64,000 nucleotides of DNA from Streptomyces sp. PTY087I2 (lineage in GTDB: Bacteria > Actinomycetota > Actinomycetes > Streptomycetales > Streptomycetaceae), in assembly GCF_001687325.1 (NCBI RefSeq), contig NZ_LZRD01000009.1, positions 62,001 through 126,000 on the forward strand, written 5' to 3'. Shown here one piece after another: positions 37,505 through 47,240 of the stretch (position 1 is the first letter of the stretch; each line of letters begins with the position of its first letter). The notes beneath the pieces were generated by a model, which was given only the letters and a program-made list of their open reading frames with translations, was not told the origin of the DNA and searched no databases. Both the position numbers and the translations under genes were made by a program.

Positions 37505-37571
37505 GCATAAGTACGCCGGTGATTCCGGTGGACCGTGCCGACCGAAGCAGCGGGAGAAGGAGGAGGCACCG

Positions 37572-38279
37572 GTGAGCCGACGCTCCGGCATCCTCGAGTT
37601 CGCCGTTCTCGGCCTGCTCCGCGAATCGCCGATGCACGGCTATGAGCTGCGTAAACGCCTCAACACCTCGCTGGGGATCTTCCGTGCGTTCAGTTACGGG
37701 ACCCTCTACCCCTGCCTCAAGACGCTGGTCGCCAGCGGCTGGTTGATCGAGGAGCCCGCCGGTGACTCGGCGGACACCGCGCCGGTCACCGGACGCTCGG
37801 CCGCTTCCTCGTCCTCGCTGACCGGACGCCGGGCGAAGATCGTCTACCGGCTGACGGCAGAAGGTAAGGAGCACTTCGAGGAGCTGCTGTCGCACACCGG
37901 TCCGGACGCCTGGGAGGACGAGCACTTCGCAGCGCGCTTCGCCTTCTTCGGCCAGACCGAACGCGATGTGCGGATGCGGGTTCTCGAAGGCCGGCGCAGC
38001 CGGCTGGAGGAGCGCCTGGAGAAGATGCGCGCCTCTCTCGCCCGCACCCGTGAACGACTCGACGACTACACACTTGAGCTACAGCGGCACGGCATGGAGT
38101 CCGTGGAGCGCGAAGTGCGCTGGCTGAACGAGCTCATCGAGAGCGAGCGGTCGGGACGGGATCGGCGACGATCCTCGCCCGAGGGCTCTGCTCAGCAGGA
38201 CACACCTGGAGAGACGGGCGGCCTGCCCCGGCACCGGGACAACACCCCGCCGGATCCGTCCGACGACACCGCCAAGTGA
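37572..38279 (+). CDS. PadR-family transcriptional regulator
   Basis: 235 residues. PadR winged helix with [23 protein letters not shown], then [19 protein letters not shown], which is the family signature; a Ser/Thr-rich insertion lies in the wing (about residues 60-80) before [13 protein letters not shown]-terminal helical domain (about 110-185) mediates dimerisation, and the last 45 residues are disordered. GTG 37572 follows GGAGGAGG. Located 60 bp before ino1, so it may control it as well as itself. Confidence 0.9.
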   Translation: MSRRSGILEFAVLGLLRESPMHGYELRKRLNTSLGIFRAFSYGTLYPCLKTLVASGWLIEEPAGDSADTAPVTGRSAASSSSLTGRRAKIVYRLTAEGKEHFEELLSHTGPDAWEDEHFAARFAFFGQTERDVRMRVLEGRRSRLEERLEKMRASLARTRERLDDYTLELQRHGMESVEREVRWLNELIESERSGRDRRRSSPEGSAQQDTPGETGGLPRHRDNTPPDPSDDTAK

Positions 38280-38338
38280 AGTCATCGCACTCCGCGGCGA
38301 CTTCATCGGAAACACCGATTACACAGGGAGCAACCGGA

Positions 38339-39421
38339 ATGGGTTCGGTTCGCGTAGCCATCGTAGGCGTGGGTAACTGCGCCGCCTCGCTGGTGCAGGG
38401 CGTCGAGTACTACAAGGACGCCGATCCGGCCGGCAAGGTGCCCGGTCTGATGCACGTCCAGTTCGGCGATTACCACGTCAGCGACGTCGAGTTCGTCGCC
38501 GCCTTCGACGTCGACGCGAAGAAGGTCGGCCTCGACCTCGCGGACGCCATCGGCGCCAGCGAGAACAACACCATCAAGATCGCGGACGTGCCGAACACGG
38601 GCGTGACCGTCCAGCGCGGCCACACCCACGACGGTCTGGGCAAGTACTACCGCGAGACGATCGAGGAGTCCACGGACGCCCCGGTCGACGTCGTCCAGGT
38701 CCTCAAGGACAAGCAGGTCGACGTTCTCGTCTGCTACCTGCCCGTCGGTTCCGAGGTCGCCGCGAAGTTCTACGCGCAGTGCGCCATCGACGCCAAGGTC
38801 GCGTTCGTCAACGCCCTCCCGGTCTTCATCGCCGGCACCAAGGAGTGGGCGGACAAGTTCACCGAGGCCGGTGTCCCGATCGTCGGCGACGACATCAAGT
38901 CCCAGGTGGGCGCCACCATCACGCACCGCGTGATGGCGAAGCTCTTCGAGGACCGCGGTGTCATCCTGGACCGCACCATGCAGCTGAACGTCGGCGGCAA
39001 CATGGACTTCAAGAACATGCTCGAGCGTGAGCGCCTGGAGTCCAAGAAGATCTCGAAGACGCAGGCCGTCACCTCGCAGATCCGTGACCGCGAGCTCGGC
39101 GACGGCAACGTCCACATCGGTCCCTCGGACTACGTGGCCTGGCTGGACGACCGCAAGTGGGCGTACGTGCGCCTCGAGGGCCGCGCGTTCGGCGACGTTC
39201 CGCTGAACCTGGAGTACAAGCTCGAGGTGTGGGACTCCCCGAACTCGGCCGGTGTCATCATCGACGCCGTCCGCGCCGCGAAGATCGCCAAGGACCGCGG
39301 CATCGGCGGCCCCATCCTCTCCGCGAGCAGCTACTTCATGAAGTCGCCGCCGGTCCAGTACTTCGACGACGAGGCCCGCGAGAACGTCGAGAAGTTCATC
39401 AAGGGCGAGACGGAGCGCTGA
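38339..39421 (+). CDS. ino1: inositol-3-phosphate synthase
   Basis: 360 residues. NAD-dependent cyclisation of glucose-6-phosphate to myo-inositol-3-phosphate, the entry to phosphatidylinositol and mycothiol in actinomycetes. NAD-binding [16 protein letters not shown] at the N terminus, then [26 protein letters not shown] and GNMDFKNM are family motifs. This is the compact actinobacterial/archaeal form. ATG 38339 is preceded by GGGAGCAACCGGA. It lies just downstream of padR. Confidence 0.96.
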   Translation: MGSVRVAIVGVGNCAASLVQGVEYYKDADPAGKVPGLMHVQFGDYHVSDVEFVAAFDVDAKKVGLDLADAIGASENNTIKIADVPNTGVTVQRGHTHDGLGKYYRETIEESTDAPVDVVQVLKDKQVDVLVCYLPVGSEVAAKFYAQCAIDAKVAFVNALPVFIAGTKEWADKFTEAGVPIVGDDIKSQVGATITHRVMAKLFEDRGVILDRTMQLNVGGNMDFKNMLERERLESKKISKTQAVTSQIRDRELGDGNVHIGPSDYVAWLDDRKWAYVRLEGRAFGDVPLNLEYKLEVWDSPNSAGVIIDAVRAAKIAKDRGIGGPILSASSYFMKSPPVQYFDDEARENVEKFIKGETER

Positions 39422-39527
39422 ACCAGCCCTCTCGGCTGACAGCTCCACCGAAGCGCCGGCAGCGTTCGCCGAAGCGCTGACCGCCTCACCGGGAGTACTG
39501 AGCTAAGACGCTCATCTCTTCCTGCCG

Positions 39528-39572
39528 CACGTCGGGGGTCCCCGGGCAATCCGCCCGCGGACCCCCGACGTG
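39528..39572 (+). terminator. terminator downstream of ino1
   Basis: Perfect 14-bp arms (39528-39541 and 39559-39572) around a 17-base GC-rich loop, 107 bp after the ino1 stop and just before the next MFS gene. Confidence 0.75.
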
Positions 39573-39588
39573 TGTGACGCTTGCTCCC

Positions 39589-40857
39589 ATGTCTGTCGCG
39601 CGTGATCTGCGCACCCTGCTGCGCCTGCGGAACTTCCGCCGCCTGCTCACCGTGCGGCTCCTGTCCCAGTCCGCCGACGGCGTCTACCAGGTCGCCCTCG
39701 CCACATACGTCGTCTTCTCCCCGGAGAAGCAGACGTCGGCCGCCGCCATCGCCTCCGCCATGGCCGTGCTCCTCCTGCCCTACTCCTTGATCGGGCCCTT
39801 CGCGGGGGTGCTGCTGGACCGCTGGCCCCGACGCCAGGTCTTCCTCTACGGGAACCTCCTGCGGGCCGCCCTGGCCTGCTCCACGGCCCTGCTGATTCTC
39901 GCCTCGGTGCCCGACTGGCTCTTCTACGCCTCGGCCCTCTGCGTCACCGCCGTCAACCGCTTCGTGCTGGCCGGTCTCTCCGCCGCCCTGCCCCGGGTCG
40001 TCGACACCGACCGCCTCGTCGTCGCGAATTCCCTCTCCCCGACCGCCGGCACCCTGGCGGCCACCGCGGGAGGCGGCCTCGCCTTCGTCGTACGGCTGCT
40101 GGCCGACGATTCCGACGCGGCGGTCGTCCTGCTGGGCGCGATGCTCTATCTGCTCTCCGCGCTGGCCTCTCTGAGCCTCCCCCGCACCCTGCTGGGGCCG
40201 GATCTCGACGAGAGCCCGATGCGGCTGCGGGCCGCTCTCGCCGTCACCGCCCGGGGGCTCGTCGCCGGGCTGCGCCATCTGGCGCAGCGGAGCCATGCGG
40301 CCAAGGCCCTGGCCGCCATGACCGTGATCCGCTTCTGCTACGGCGCGCTCACCGTGATGGTGCTCATGCTGTGCCGTTACGCCTGGTCCGACACCGAGTC
40401 CGACGGGCTGGCCCTGCTCGGCCTGGCGGTCGCGGTCTCCGGTGCGGGGTTCTTCGTCGCCGCCGTTCTCACCCCGTGGGCGGTGAGCCGGCTCGGCCGG
40501 TACGGGTGGATCGTGGGCTGTGCCGGGGCGGCAGCGATCCTGGTGCCTACCCTGGGCCTCTCCTTCGCTCCCGCCCCGATGCTGATCGCCGCGTTCGTGC
40601 TCGGCGTCGTGACGCAGGGCTCGAAGATCGCGACCGACACCGTCGTACAGACCTCGGTCGACGATTCCTTCCGCGGCCGGGTCTTCTCGCTCTACGACGT
40701 GCTCTTCAACGTCGCGTTCGTGAGCGCTGCGGGGGTGGCGGCGTTGATGCTCCCGCCGGACGGCAGATCGGTCACCGTCGTGGCGGTCGTTTCGGTGCTG
40801 TACGCGGTGGTCGCGGTGACGATGTTCCGCTGGCGACGTACCGATGCCCGGCAGTAG
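39589..40857 (+). CDS. MFS transporter (MFS_3/EntS-like)
   Basis: 422 residues with about twelve hydrophobic segments. RNFRRLLTVRLLSQSADGVYQVALATYVVF is the N-terminal pattern of the EntS/MefA-like branch and DDSFRGRVFSLYDVLFNVAFV is its helix-10/11 signature. Substrate unknown; related proteins export siderophores and macrolides. ATG 39589, 17 bp after the ino1 terminator. Convergent with cca. Confidence 0.88.
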   Translation: MSVARDLRTLLRLRNFRRLLTVRLLSQSADGVYQVALATYVVFSPEKQTSAAAIASAMAVLLLPYSLIGPFAGVLLDRWPRRQVFLYGNLLRAALACSTALLILASVPDWLFYASALCVTAVNRFVLAGLSAALPRVVDTDRLVVANSLSPTAGTLAATAGGGLAFVVRLLADDSDAAVVLLGAMLYLLSALASLSLPRTLLGPDLDESPMRLRAALAVTARGLVAGLRHLAQRSHAAKALAAMTVIRFCYGALTVMVLMLCRYAWSDTESDGLALLGLAVAVSGAGFFVAAVLTPWAVSRLGRYGWIVGCAGAAAILVPTLGLSFAPAPMLIAAFVLGVVTQGSKIATDTVVQTSVDDSFRGRVFSLYDVLFNVAFVSAAGVAALMLPPDGRSVTVVAVVSVLYAVVAVTMFRWRRTDARQ

Positions 40858-40865
40858 CCGGTCAG

Positions 40866-40917
40866 GGATGTGCTGAGGGGCGTTGTTTCACGTGAAACAA
40901 CGCCCCTCAGCACATCC
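40866..40917. terminator. 52-bp perfect palindrome with central parS, bidirectional terminator
   Basis: Perfect 26-bp arms, 9 bp after the MFS stop codon and before cca on the other strand. Longest perfect palindrome found in the window. Confidence 0.85.
40885..40898. promoter_or_regulatory. parS 5
   Basis: Exact GTTTCACGTGAAAC at the centre of the 52-bp palindrome. Confidence 0.95.
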
Positions 40918-40936
40918 AGTCGGCGATACGTCCAGC

Positions 40937-40962
40937 GGCGATGTTTCACGTGAAACATCGCC
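40937..40962. terminator. 26-bp perfect palindrome with central parS, terminator of cca
   Basis: Perfect 13-bp arms, 9 bp after the cca stop codon on the minus strand. Confidence 0.75.
40943..40956. promoter_or_regulatory. parS 6
   Basis: Exact GTTTCACGTGAAAC, 58 bp from parS 5. Confidence 0.95.
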
Positions 40963-40971
40963 CTCCCGGGC

Positions 40972-42414
40972 TCAGTCCTGCCGCGCCCACCACTCCTTGA
41001 GCGCCGCCACCGCGGCGTCCCGTTCCATGGGCCCGTGCTCCAGGCGCTGCTCCAGCAGGAAGCCGTACGCCTTGCCGATCACCGGTCCGGGTCCGACCCC
41101 GAGGATCTGCATGATCTCGTTGCCGTCCAGATCGGGGCGGATCGAGTCCAGCTCCTCCTGCTCCTGGAGCAGAGCGATGCGTTCCTCCAGCCCGTCGTAG
41201 GTACGGGAGAGCGCGTTGGCCTTCCGCTTGTTCCGGGTCGTGCAGTCCGACCGGGTCAGCTTGTGGAGCCTTTCCAGCAGCGGCCCGGCGTCGCGCACAT
41301 ACCGGCGCACCGCGGAGTCGGTCCACTCGCCGTCGCCGTACCCGTGGAAGCGCAGGTGCAGCTCCACCAGCCGCGACACGTCCTTGACCAGCTCGTTGGA
41401 GTATTTGAGCTCGGTCATGCGCTTCTTCGTCATCTTCGCGCCCACCACCTCGTGGTGGTGGAAGGAGACCCGGCCGTCCTTCTCGAAGCGGCGGGTCCGC
41501 GGCTTCCCGATGTCATGGAGCAGCGCGGCCAGCCGCAGGACGAGGTCGGGACCGTCCTCCTCCAGATCGATGGCCTGCTCCAGGACGGTCAGCGAGTGCT
41601 CGTAGACGTCCTTGTGGCGGTGATGCTCGTCACTCTCCAGGCGCAGCGCCGGAAGCTCCGGCAGCACATGAGCGGCCAGCCCGGTGTCGACCAGAAGCCC
41701 CAGGCCCTTGCGCGGGTGCTGGGAGAGCAGCAGCTTGTTGAGTTCGTCGCGGACCCGCTCCGCGGAGACGATGTCGATCCGCGCGGCCATCTCCGTCATG
41801 GCGGTGACGACCTCGGGGGCGACCTCGAAGTCGAGCTGCGCGGCGAAGCGCGCCGCACGCAGCATGCGCAGCGGGTCGTCGGAGAAGGACGCCTCGGGCG
41901 TGCCCGGGGTGCGCAGCACCCGGTCGGCGAGGTCCTTCAGCCCTCCGTACGGATCGACGAACTCCTTCTCCGGCAGCGCCACGGCCATCGCGTTGACCGT
42001 GAAGTCGCGGCGCACGAGGTCGTCCTCGATGGAGTCGCCGTAGGAGACCTCCGGCTTGCGCGAGGTCCGGTCGTAGGCCTCGGACCGGTAGGTCGTGACC
42101 TCGATCTGGTAGCCGTCCTTCTGGGAGCCGACGGTGCCGAAGGCGATCCCGACCTCCCACACCGAGTCGGCCCAGGGGCGGACGATCTTGAGTACGTCCT
42201 CGGGGCGGGCATCGGTGGTGAAGTCCAGGTCGTTCCCGAGCCGGCCCAGCAGAGCGTCACGGACCGATCCGCCGACCAGCGCGAGACCGAATCCGGCCTC
42301 CTGGAATCGGCGGGCGAGGTCGTCGGCGACCGGGGACACCCGCAGCAGCTCACTCACCGCGCGGTGCTGCACCTGGCTCAGTGCACTGGCGTTCTCTTCG
42401 TTGGCGTTCGGCAC
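40972..42414 (-). CDS. cca: CCA tRNA nucleotidyltransferase
   Basis: 480 residues. It adds or repairs the 3' CCA of tRNAs. Class II nucleotidyltransferase motifs LVGGSVRDALLG and DLDFTTDA, then SDDPLRMLRAARFAA, and an HD domain with LLHDIGKPRTR and HHEVVGA. GTG 42414 (start VPNANEENASAL) follows TACCCT by 9 bases with no ribosome site, so the mRNA may be leaderless. A further GTG upstream at 42435 adds seven residues. Confidence 0.96.
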   Translation of the reverse strand: MPNANEENASALSQVQHRAVSELLRVSPVADDLARRFQEAGFGLALVGGSVRDALLGRLGNDLDFTTDARPEDVLKIVRPWADSVWEVGIAFGTVGSQKDGYQIEVTTYRSEAYDRTSRKPEVSYGDSIEDDLVRRDFTVNAMAVALPEKEFVDPYGGLKDLADRVLRTPGTPEASFSDDPLRMLRAARFAAQLDFEVAPEVVTAMTEMAARIDIVSAERVRDELNKLLLSQHPRKGLGLLVDTGLAAHVLPELPALRLESDEHHRHKDVYEHSLTVLEQAIDLEEDGPDLVLRLAALLHDIGKPRTRRFEKDGRVSFHHHEVVGAKMTKKRMTELKYSNELVKDVSRLVELHLRFHGYGDGEWTDSAVRRYVRDAGPLLERLHKLTRSDCTTRNKRKANALSRTYDGLEERIALLQEQEELDSIRPDLDGNEIMQILGVGPGPVIGKAYGFLLEQRLEHGPMERDAAVAALKEWWARQD

Positions 42415-42594
42415 AACAGAAAAGGGTACGTGCACGGGCCGGTCGCGACGTCATCGTTTACGTCGTCCCTGCGGGATGCCCGCGATCATGTGCGACGGAC
42501 CCCAGCACTTGGGCCCGCCGCATCTCGTTACCATGCGGGGACGCAGAACCGCACGATCGACAGCAGCTGACGACGACAAGGGACGGACAGGCGC

Positions 42595-44895
42595 GTGGCC
42601 GAGGCGGCAGACATCCAGGGGACTCGTCCCTCTCCTGCCCGCCGGTGGCTCCGGCGCACGGCCTCGGCAGTGCTCGGAGCGCCGCTGCTGGCCGGTCTCC
42701 TGGCCGTTCCCGCCGCCGGTGCCGCCCCGGCCGCCGAACCCGCCAAGGCCCCCACGGGCTCCCGCACGGTCGATGTGTCCCTGAACACGCTCACCCCGAG
42801 CGTTCCCTCGGAGGACGACACCCTGACCGTCTCCGGAACGGTCACCAACAGGGGCAAGGAGACGATCAGCAGCGCCGAGGTCGACCTCCGGGTCGGACCG
42901 CGGCTCACCGGGCGCGGAGAGGTCGACGACGCCGCGAAGCGCTCCGGGTACGTTCCCGGCGCCGACCCGGTCACCGTCGGGGACAAGTACACGGTGAAGT
43001 TCCCCAAGCTCGCCAGGGGCATCAGCCAGGACTTCACGCTCACCGTCCCCGTCGACAAGCTCGGCCTGGACGACCCGGGCGTCTACCAGCTCGGCGTCTC
43101 GGTCTCCGGCCGGACCACCACCGCCCCCTACGAGCAGGTACTGGGCATCAAGCGCTCGTTCCTGCCCTGGCAGCCCGAGGAGAGCGACAAGAGGACGAAG
43201 CTCACCTTCCTCTGGCCGCTGATCGCGTCTCCCCATGTCACGGCGGAGACCCGCTCGGACGAACAGCAGACCCCCGTGTTCACCGACGACGACCTCGCCG
43301 AGGAACTGGCGCCCGGCGGCCGGCTGGAGCAGATGGTGGCCCTGGGCAGCCGCCTCCCGGTGACCTGGGTCATCGACCCGGACCTCCTGGCGAGCGTCGC
43401 GGCGATGGCCGGGAAGTACGAGGTCCAGTCGGGCGACACGACCGTCCCGGGCAAGAACCAGGCCGCCGCCAGGCAGTGGCTCACCGCTCTGGAGAAGGTC
43501 GTCGAGGACGGCAAGGTGATCGCGCTGCCGTTCGCCGACCCCGATCTGGCCTCCATCGCGCACCGCGGCAAATCCGTCTCCGGAACGCTCAGCCATCTAC
43601 AGAACGCCTCCACGGTGGCCGCGACCACGGTGGAGACCATCCTCCACGTGAAACCGTCCACCGACTTCGCCTGGCCCGTGAACGGCGCCGTGGACTCCTC
43701 CATCGTCGATGTGGCGACGTCGGCGGGCGCCCACAACGTGATCGCCCGCAGCGACAGCTTCCAGGAGACCGCGGCGCTTCCCTACACGCCGACCGCGGCG
43801 CGGCCGATCGGCGGCGGAACCACCGCGGTCGTCGCGGACGCCCGGCTGTCGACCCTGTTCGACGGCGACATGTCGAGGGCGGGCGCCTCCACCCTCGCCG
43901 TCCAGAGGTTCCTCGCCCAGACCCTCGCGCTGACCGAGCAGGCGCCGGACAACGAGCGCAGCATCGTCGTGGCCCCGCCGCGCATGCCCACCGCCGCGCA
44001 GGCCCAGACGATGGCCCGCGCCCTGGAGGGGCTGTCCGGCGACCGGTGGACGCAGCCTCTCGACCTCGTCGCCGCCGCCGAGGTGAAGCCCGACCCGAGC
44101 GCGACCACCAAGGTCCCCCCGGCCTCCGCGTACCCGAAGAAGCTCCGCGCCCGGGAACTGCCCACCCAGGCGTTCCAGGACATCCGCACCACCCAGGGCT
44201 CCCTCGACAGCTTCGAGACGATCCTGACCCAGCCCGAGCGCGTGGTGACGCCCTTCGGCAACGCCGTCAACCGCTCGATGTCGACGGCGTGGCGCGGGCG
44301 GTCCCTGGAGGCGCAGCAGTACCGGGACGCGGTCCGCGACTACCTCCAGAGCCTCACCTCCGAGGTGCAGCTCATCGAGAAGTCCGACGTCACCCTCTCC
44401 GGGCGCAGCGCGACCATCCCGGTCACCGTGCAGAACAAGCTGGTGCAGGGCGTGGACCGGCTGGTTCTCCAGCTGACCTCGGACAACATCCGGCTCAAGT
44501 TCAACGACGACGGGTCCACGGCCAGACTGCCGGTCAGCATCGCGGGCGGGCACAGCCAGTCCGTGAAGTTCGACTTCGACACGGCGACCAGCGCCAACGG
44601 CCGTGCCCAGGTGACCGCCCGGCTGTTCACCGAGGACGGCACGCCGTACGGCAAGGAGATGACCTTCACCGTGAAGGTCTCCGAGGTGACGCCCACCGTT
44701 CTGCTCGTGATCGCCGGCGGACTGTTGCTGCTGGTGCTGGCCGGCATCAGGATGTACAGCCACCGCAAGCGCGCCGTGGCGAGCGACACGGCGGACGGCG
44801 ACGGCGGTGGCCCCGAGCAGCCGAGTGACCCGGCTCCGGACACCGGACCGGAAAGCGGGGCCCCGTCGGGAACGGGTGAGAAAGTGGACCGTTGA
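42595..44895 (+). CDS. DUF6049-like secreted/membrane-anchored protein
   Basis: 766 residues. N-terminal signal sequence (basic RRWLRRTA, then a hydrophobic stretch ending GAAPAAEPA), a long extracytoplasmic part with an Ig-like CARDB domain near 60-165 and another near 570-680, and a C-terminal membrane helix (VLLVIAGGLLLLVLAGIRM) followed by a cytoplasmic tail. It matches the family placed upstream of murJ in actinobacteria. Role unknown; probably envelope assembly with MurJ. GTG 42595. Confidence 0.85.
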   Translation: MAEAADIQGTRPSPARRWLRRTASAVLGAPLLAGLLAVPAAGAAPAAEPAKAPTGSRTVDVSLNTLTPSVPSEDDTLTVSGTVTNRGKETISSAEVDLRVGPRLTGRGEVDDAAKRSGYVPGADPVTVGDKYTVKFPKLARGISQDFTLTVPVDKLGLDDPGVYQLGVSVSGRTTTAPYEQVLGIKRSFLPWQPEESDKRTKLTFLWPLIASPHVTAETRSDEQQTPVFTDDDLAEELAPGGRLEQMVALGSRLPVTWVIDPDLLASVAAMAGKYEVQSGDTTVPGKNQAAARQWLTALEKVVEDGKVIALPFADPDLASIAHRGKSVSGTLSHLQNASTVAATTVETILHVKPSTDFAWPVNGAVDSSIVDVATSAGAHNVIARSDSFQETAALPYTPTAARPIGGGTTAVVADARLSTLFDGDMSRAGASTLAVQRFLAQTLALTEQAPDNERSIVVAPPRMPTAAQAQTMARALEGLSGDRWTQPLDLVAAAEVKPDPSATTKVPPASAYPKKLRARELPTQAFQDIRTTQGSLDSFETILTQPERVVTPFGNAVNRSMSTAWRGRSLEAQQYRDAVRDYLQSLTSEVQLIEKSDVTLSGRSATIPVTVQNKLVQGVDRLVLQLTSDNIRLKFNDDGSTARLPVSIAGGHSQSVKFDFDTATSANGRAQVTARLFTEDGTPYGKEMTFTVKVSEVTPTVLLVIAGGLLLLVLAGIRMYSHRKRAVASDTADGDGGGPEQPSDPAPDTGPESGAPSGTGEKVDR

Positions 44896-44945
44896 GCGAT
44901 GTCTGTCGTGGCCGGTCGGCCGGGGACGATGAGGTAGGGGTTTCG

Positions 44946-47111
44946 ATGAACGCGCCGTACGACGGTGACCGCGGGCAGGGCGCGGGCGGAGCAGCGTCTC
45001 CGGGCGGGCCTCCGGTTCCTCCGGGCGCGGGCCAGGACGGCACCGTGCCGCCGGACCCGTACCTCCAGCACGCCTACGACGACGATCCCTACCGGGCGCA
45101 GGACCTGACCGCCCAGGACCCGGTGGGTGAGGCGCTCTACGACCGCGCCGCCCACCCGCCGCCGCCTCCCGGCACCTACCAGGAGCCGGCGCCGCTCTAC
45201 CAGCAGCCGCCGCCCGCTCCGCACGCCCCGGACCCGCGCATCTGGGCCCAGACCCCGCCCCCCGAGCCGGCGGGGCCCTCCCGGCACCTGCCGTACGGGG
45301 ACCGCCCGGCGACCACACAGTTCGTCGGCGTCGACGACCTCGTGACCCAGGCCTCGGACGACCGGCAGGAGCCGGACGCCTTCGCCCATCTCTTCCGGGA
45401 CCAGGAGGGATCGGGGAAGCCGCCGGTACCGCCCCAGCCCGAACCGGCTCCCGCGCCCGCGCCCGCGCCCGCCAAGGGCGGCGGCAAAGTCTCCGGACTC
45501 CTCAAGTCCAGCGCGGTCATGGCCGCCGGCACCCTGGTCTCCCGGCTCACCGGATTCGTCCGGTCCCTGGTGATCACCGCCGCGCTCGGCGCCGCGATGC
45601 TCGGCGACAGCTTCACCATCGCCTACACCCTGCCGACGATGATCTACATCCTCACCGTCGGCGGCGGTCTCAACTCGGTCTTCGTCCCGCAGCTCGTCCG
45701 TGCCATGAAGGACGACGAGGACGGCGGCGAGGCCTTCGCCAACCGGCTCCTGACGCTGGTGATGGTCGCGCTCGGTCTGATCGTCGCCGCCGCGGTCCTC
45801 GTCGCACCGGTCCTGATCAAGCTGATGTCCAGCACGATCGCCGACGACGTGGCCGCCAACAGCGTCGCCGTCACCTTCGCCCGGTACTGCCTGCCCACCA
45901 TCTTCTTCATGGGTGTGCACGTGGTGATGGGTCAGATCCTCAACGCCCGCGGCAAGTTCGGCGCGATGATGTGGACCCCGGTCCTCAACAACATCGTCAT
46001 GATCATCACGTTCGGGCTGTTCATCTGGGTCTACGGCACCTCCGCCGAATCGCGGATGGGCGTCGACACCATCCCGCCGGAGGGCGTCCGCCTGCTCGGC
46101 ATCGGCACCCTGCTCGGACTCGTCGTCCAGTCCCTGGCGATGATCCCCTACCTGCGCGAGACGGGCTTCCGTTTCCGCCCCCGCTTCGACTGGAAGGGCC
46201 ACGGCCTCGGCAAGACCGTCAAGCTGGCCAAGTGGACCGTGCTCTTCGTCCTGGCCAACCAGGCGGGCGTCCTGGTCGTCACCCAGCTCGCCACGGCGGC
46301 GGGCAAGCTCTCGGGCAAGGACGGCACCGGCTTCCTGGCCTACTCCAACGCCCAGCTGATCTGGGGCATGCCGCAGGCCATCATCACCGTCTCCGTCATG
46401 GCCGCCCTGCTGCCCCGCATCTCCCGGGCCGCCCACGACAACGACCCCGGCGCGGTCCGCGACGACATCTCGCAGGGACTGCGCAACTCGGCCGTCGCCA
46501 TCGTGCCGGTGGCCTTCACCTTCCTCGCGCTCGGCCTGCCGATGTGCACCCTGCTGTACGCCTCCAGCGGCACCGAGGCCTCCCGCTCCATGGGCTTCAT
46601 CCTCATGGCCTTCGCGCTCGGCCTGATCCCGTACTCCGTGCAGTACGTCGTGCTGCGCGGGTTCTACGCCTACGAGGACACCCGAACCCCCTTCTACAAC
46701 ACGGTCATCGTGGCCGCCGTGAACGCCGCGGCCTCCGCTCTCTGCTACGTCGTCCTGCCCGCCCGCTGGGCGGTCGTCGGCATGGCCTTCTCCTACGGTC
46801 TGGCCTACGCGGTCGGTGTCGGCGTCGCCTGGCGCCGGCTGCGCAACCGGCTGGGCGGCGACCTGGACGGCGCGCACATCGTGCGGACCTACGCCCGCCT
46901 CTGCATGGCCGCGGTGCCCGCCGCGCTGGTCGGCGGCGCCGTCGGATTCGGGATCCTGGAACTGGTCGGCACCGGCGCCGCCGGCTCCCTGGCCGCACTG
47001 ATCTGCGGTGGCGTCCTCCTCCTGGGCATTTTCTTCGTCGCGGCGAAGAAGATGCGCATCGAGGAGGTCAACGGCCTGGTCGGCATGGTCCGTGGACGGC
47101 TCGGACGCTGA
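44946..47111 (+). CDS. murJ: lipid II flippase MurJ (MviN)
   Basis: 721 residues. A Pro/Gln/Tyr-rich cytoplasmic arm of about 190 residues, then 14 hydrophobic segments of the MOP/MurJ fold, starting MAAGTLVSRLTGFVRSLVITAALG, with NARGKFGAMMWTPVLNNIV and RGFYAYEDTRTPFYNTV. It moves lipid II across the membrane for peptidoglycan synthesis. ATG 44946 follows GAGGTAGGGG. A TTG at 44892 overlapping the previous stop is possible but less likely. Followed by the pseudokinase. Confidence 0.95.
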   Translation: MNAPYDGDRGQGAGGAASPGGPPVPPGAGQDGTVPPDPYLQHAYDDDPYRAQDLTAQDPVGEALYDRAAHPPPPPGTYQEPAPLYQQPPPAPHAPDPRIWAQTPPPEPAGPSRHLPYGDRPATTQFVGVDDLVTQASDDRQEPDAFAHLFRDQEGSGKPPVPPQPEPAPAPAPAPAKGGGKVSGLLKSSAVMAAGTLVSRLTGFVRSLVITAALGAAMLGDSFTIAYTLPTMIYILTVGGGLNSVFVPQLVRAMKDDEDGGEAFANRLLTLVMVALGLIVAAAVLVAPVLIKLMSSTIADDVAANSVAVTFARYCLPTIFFMGVHVVMGQILNARGKFGAMMWTPVLNNIVMIITFGLFIWVYGTSAESRMGVDTIPPEGVRLLGIGTLLGLVVQSLAMIPYLRETGFRFRPRFDWKGHGLGKTVKLAKWTVLFVLANQAGVLVVTQLATAAGKLSGKDGTGFLAYSNAQLIWGMPQAIITVSVMAALLPRISRAAHDNDPGAVRDDISQGLRNSAVAIVPVAFTFLALGLPMCTLLYASSGTEASRSMGFILMAFALGLIPYSVQYVVLRGFYAYEDTRTPFYNTVIVAAVNAAASALCYVVLPARWAVVGMAFSYGLAYAVGVGVAWRRLRNRLGGDLDGAHIVRTYARLCMAAVPAALVGGAVGFGILELVGTGAAGSLAALICGGVLLLGIFFVAAKKMRIEEVNGLVGMVRGRLGR

Positions 47112-47240
47112 ATGAGCACCCGCCCGCACAACCATCGCCGCACTCCGCGTGTCGTGCATAGCGCCGGAGTGTGGGCACAATTGGCGTGACTGTGCAGAGC
47201 TGGCTGGCATCGCGCAACGGATGGGGAGGCAGGAACGACG

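Larger units (their letters stand above)
37172..37571. other. divergent region between PBP and padR genes
   Basis: 400 bp without a convincing gene. It holds the minus-strand PBP promoter and, at 37446-37504, the padR promoter overlapped by a long palindrome. Confidence 0.6.

Noticed and set aside
43645..43660. parS-like CCTCCACGTGAAAC inside the DUF6049-like gene
   Set aside because: Three mismatches, all in one half, so the palindrome is broken; explained by coding sequence (HVK). Not counted as parS.
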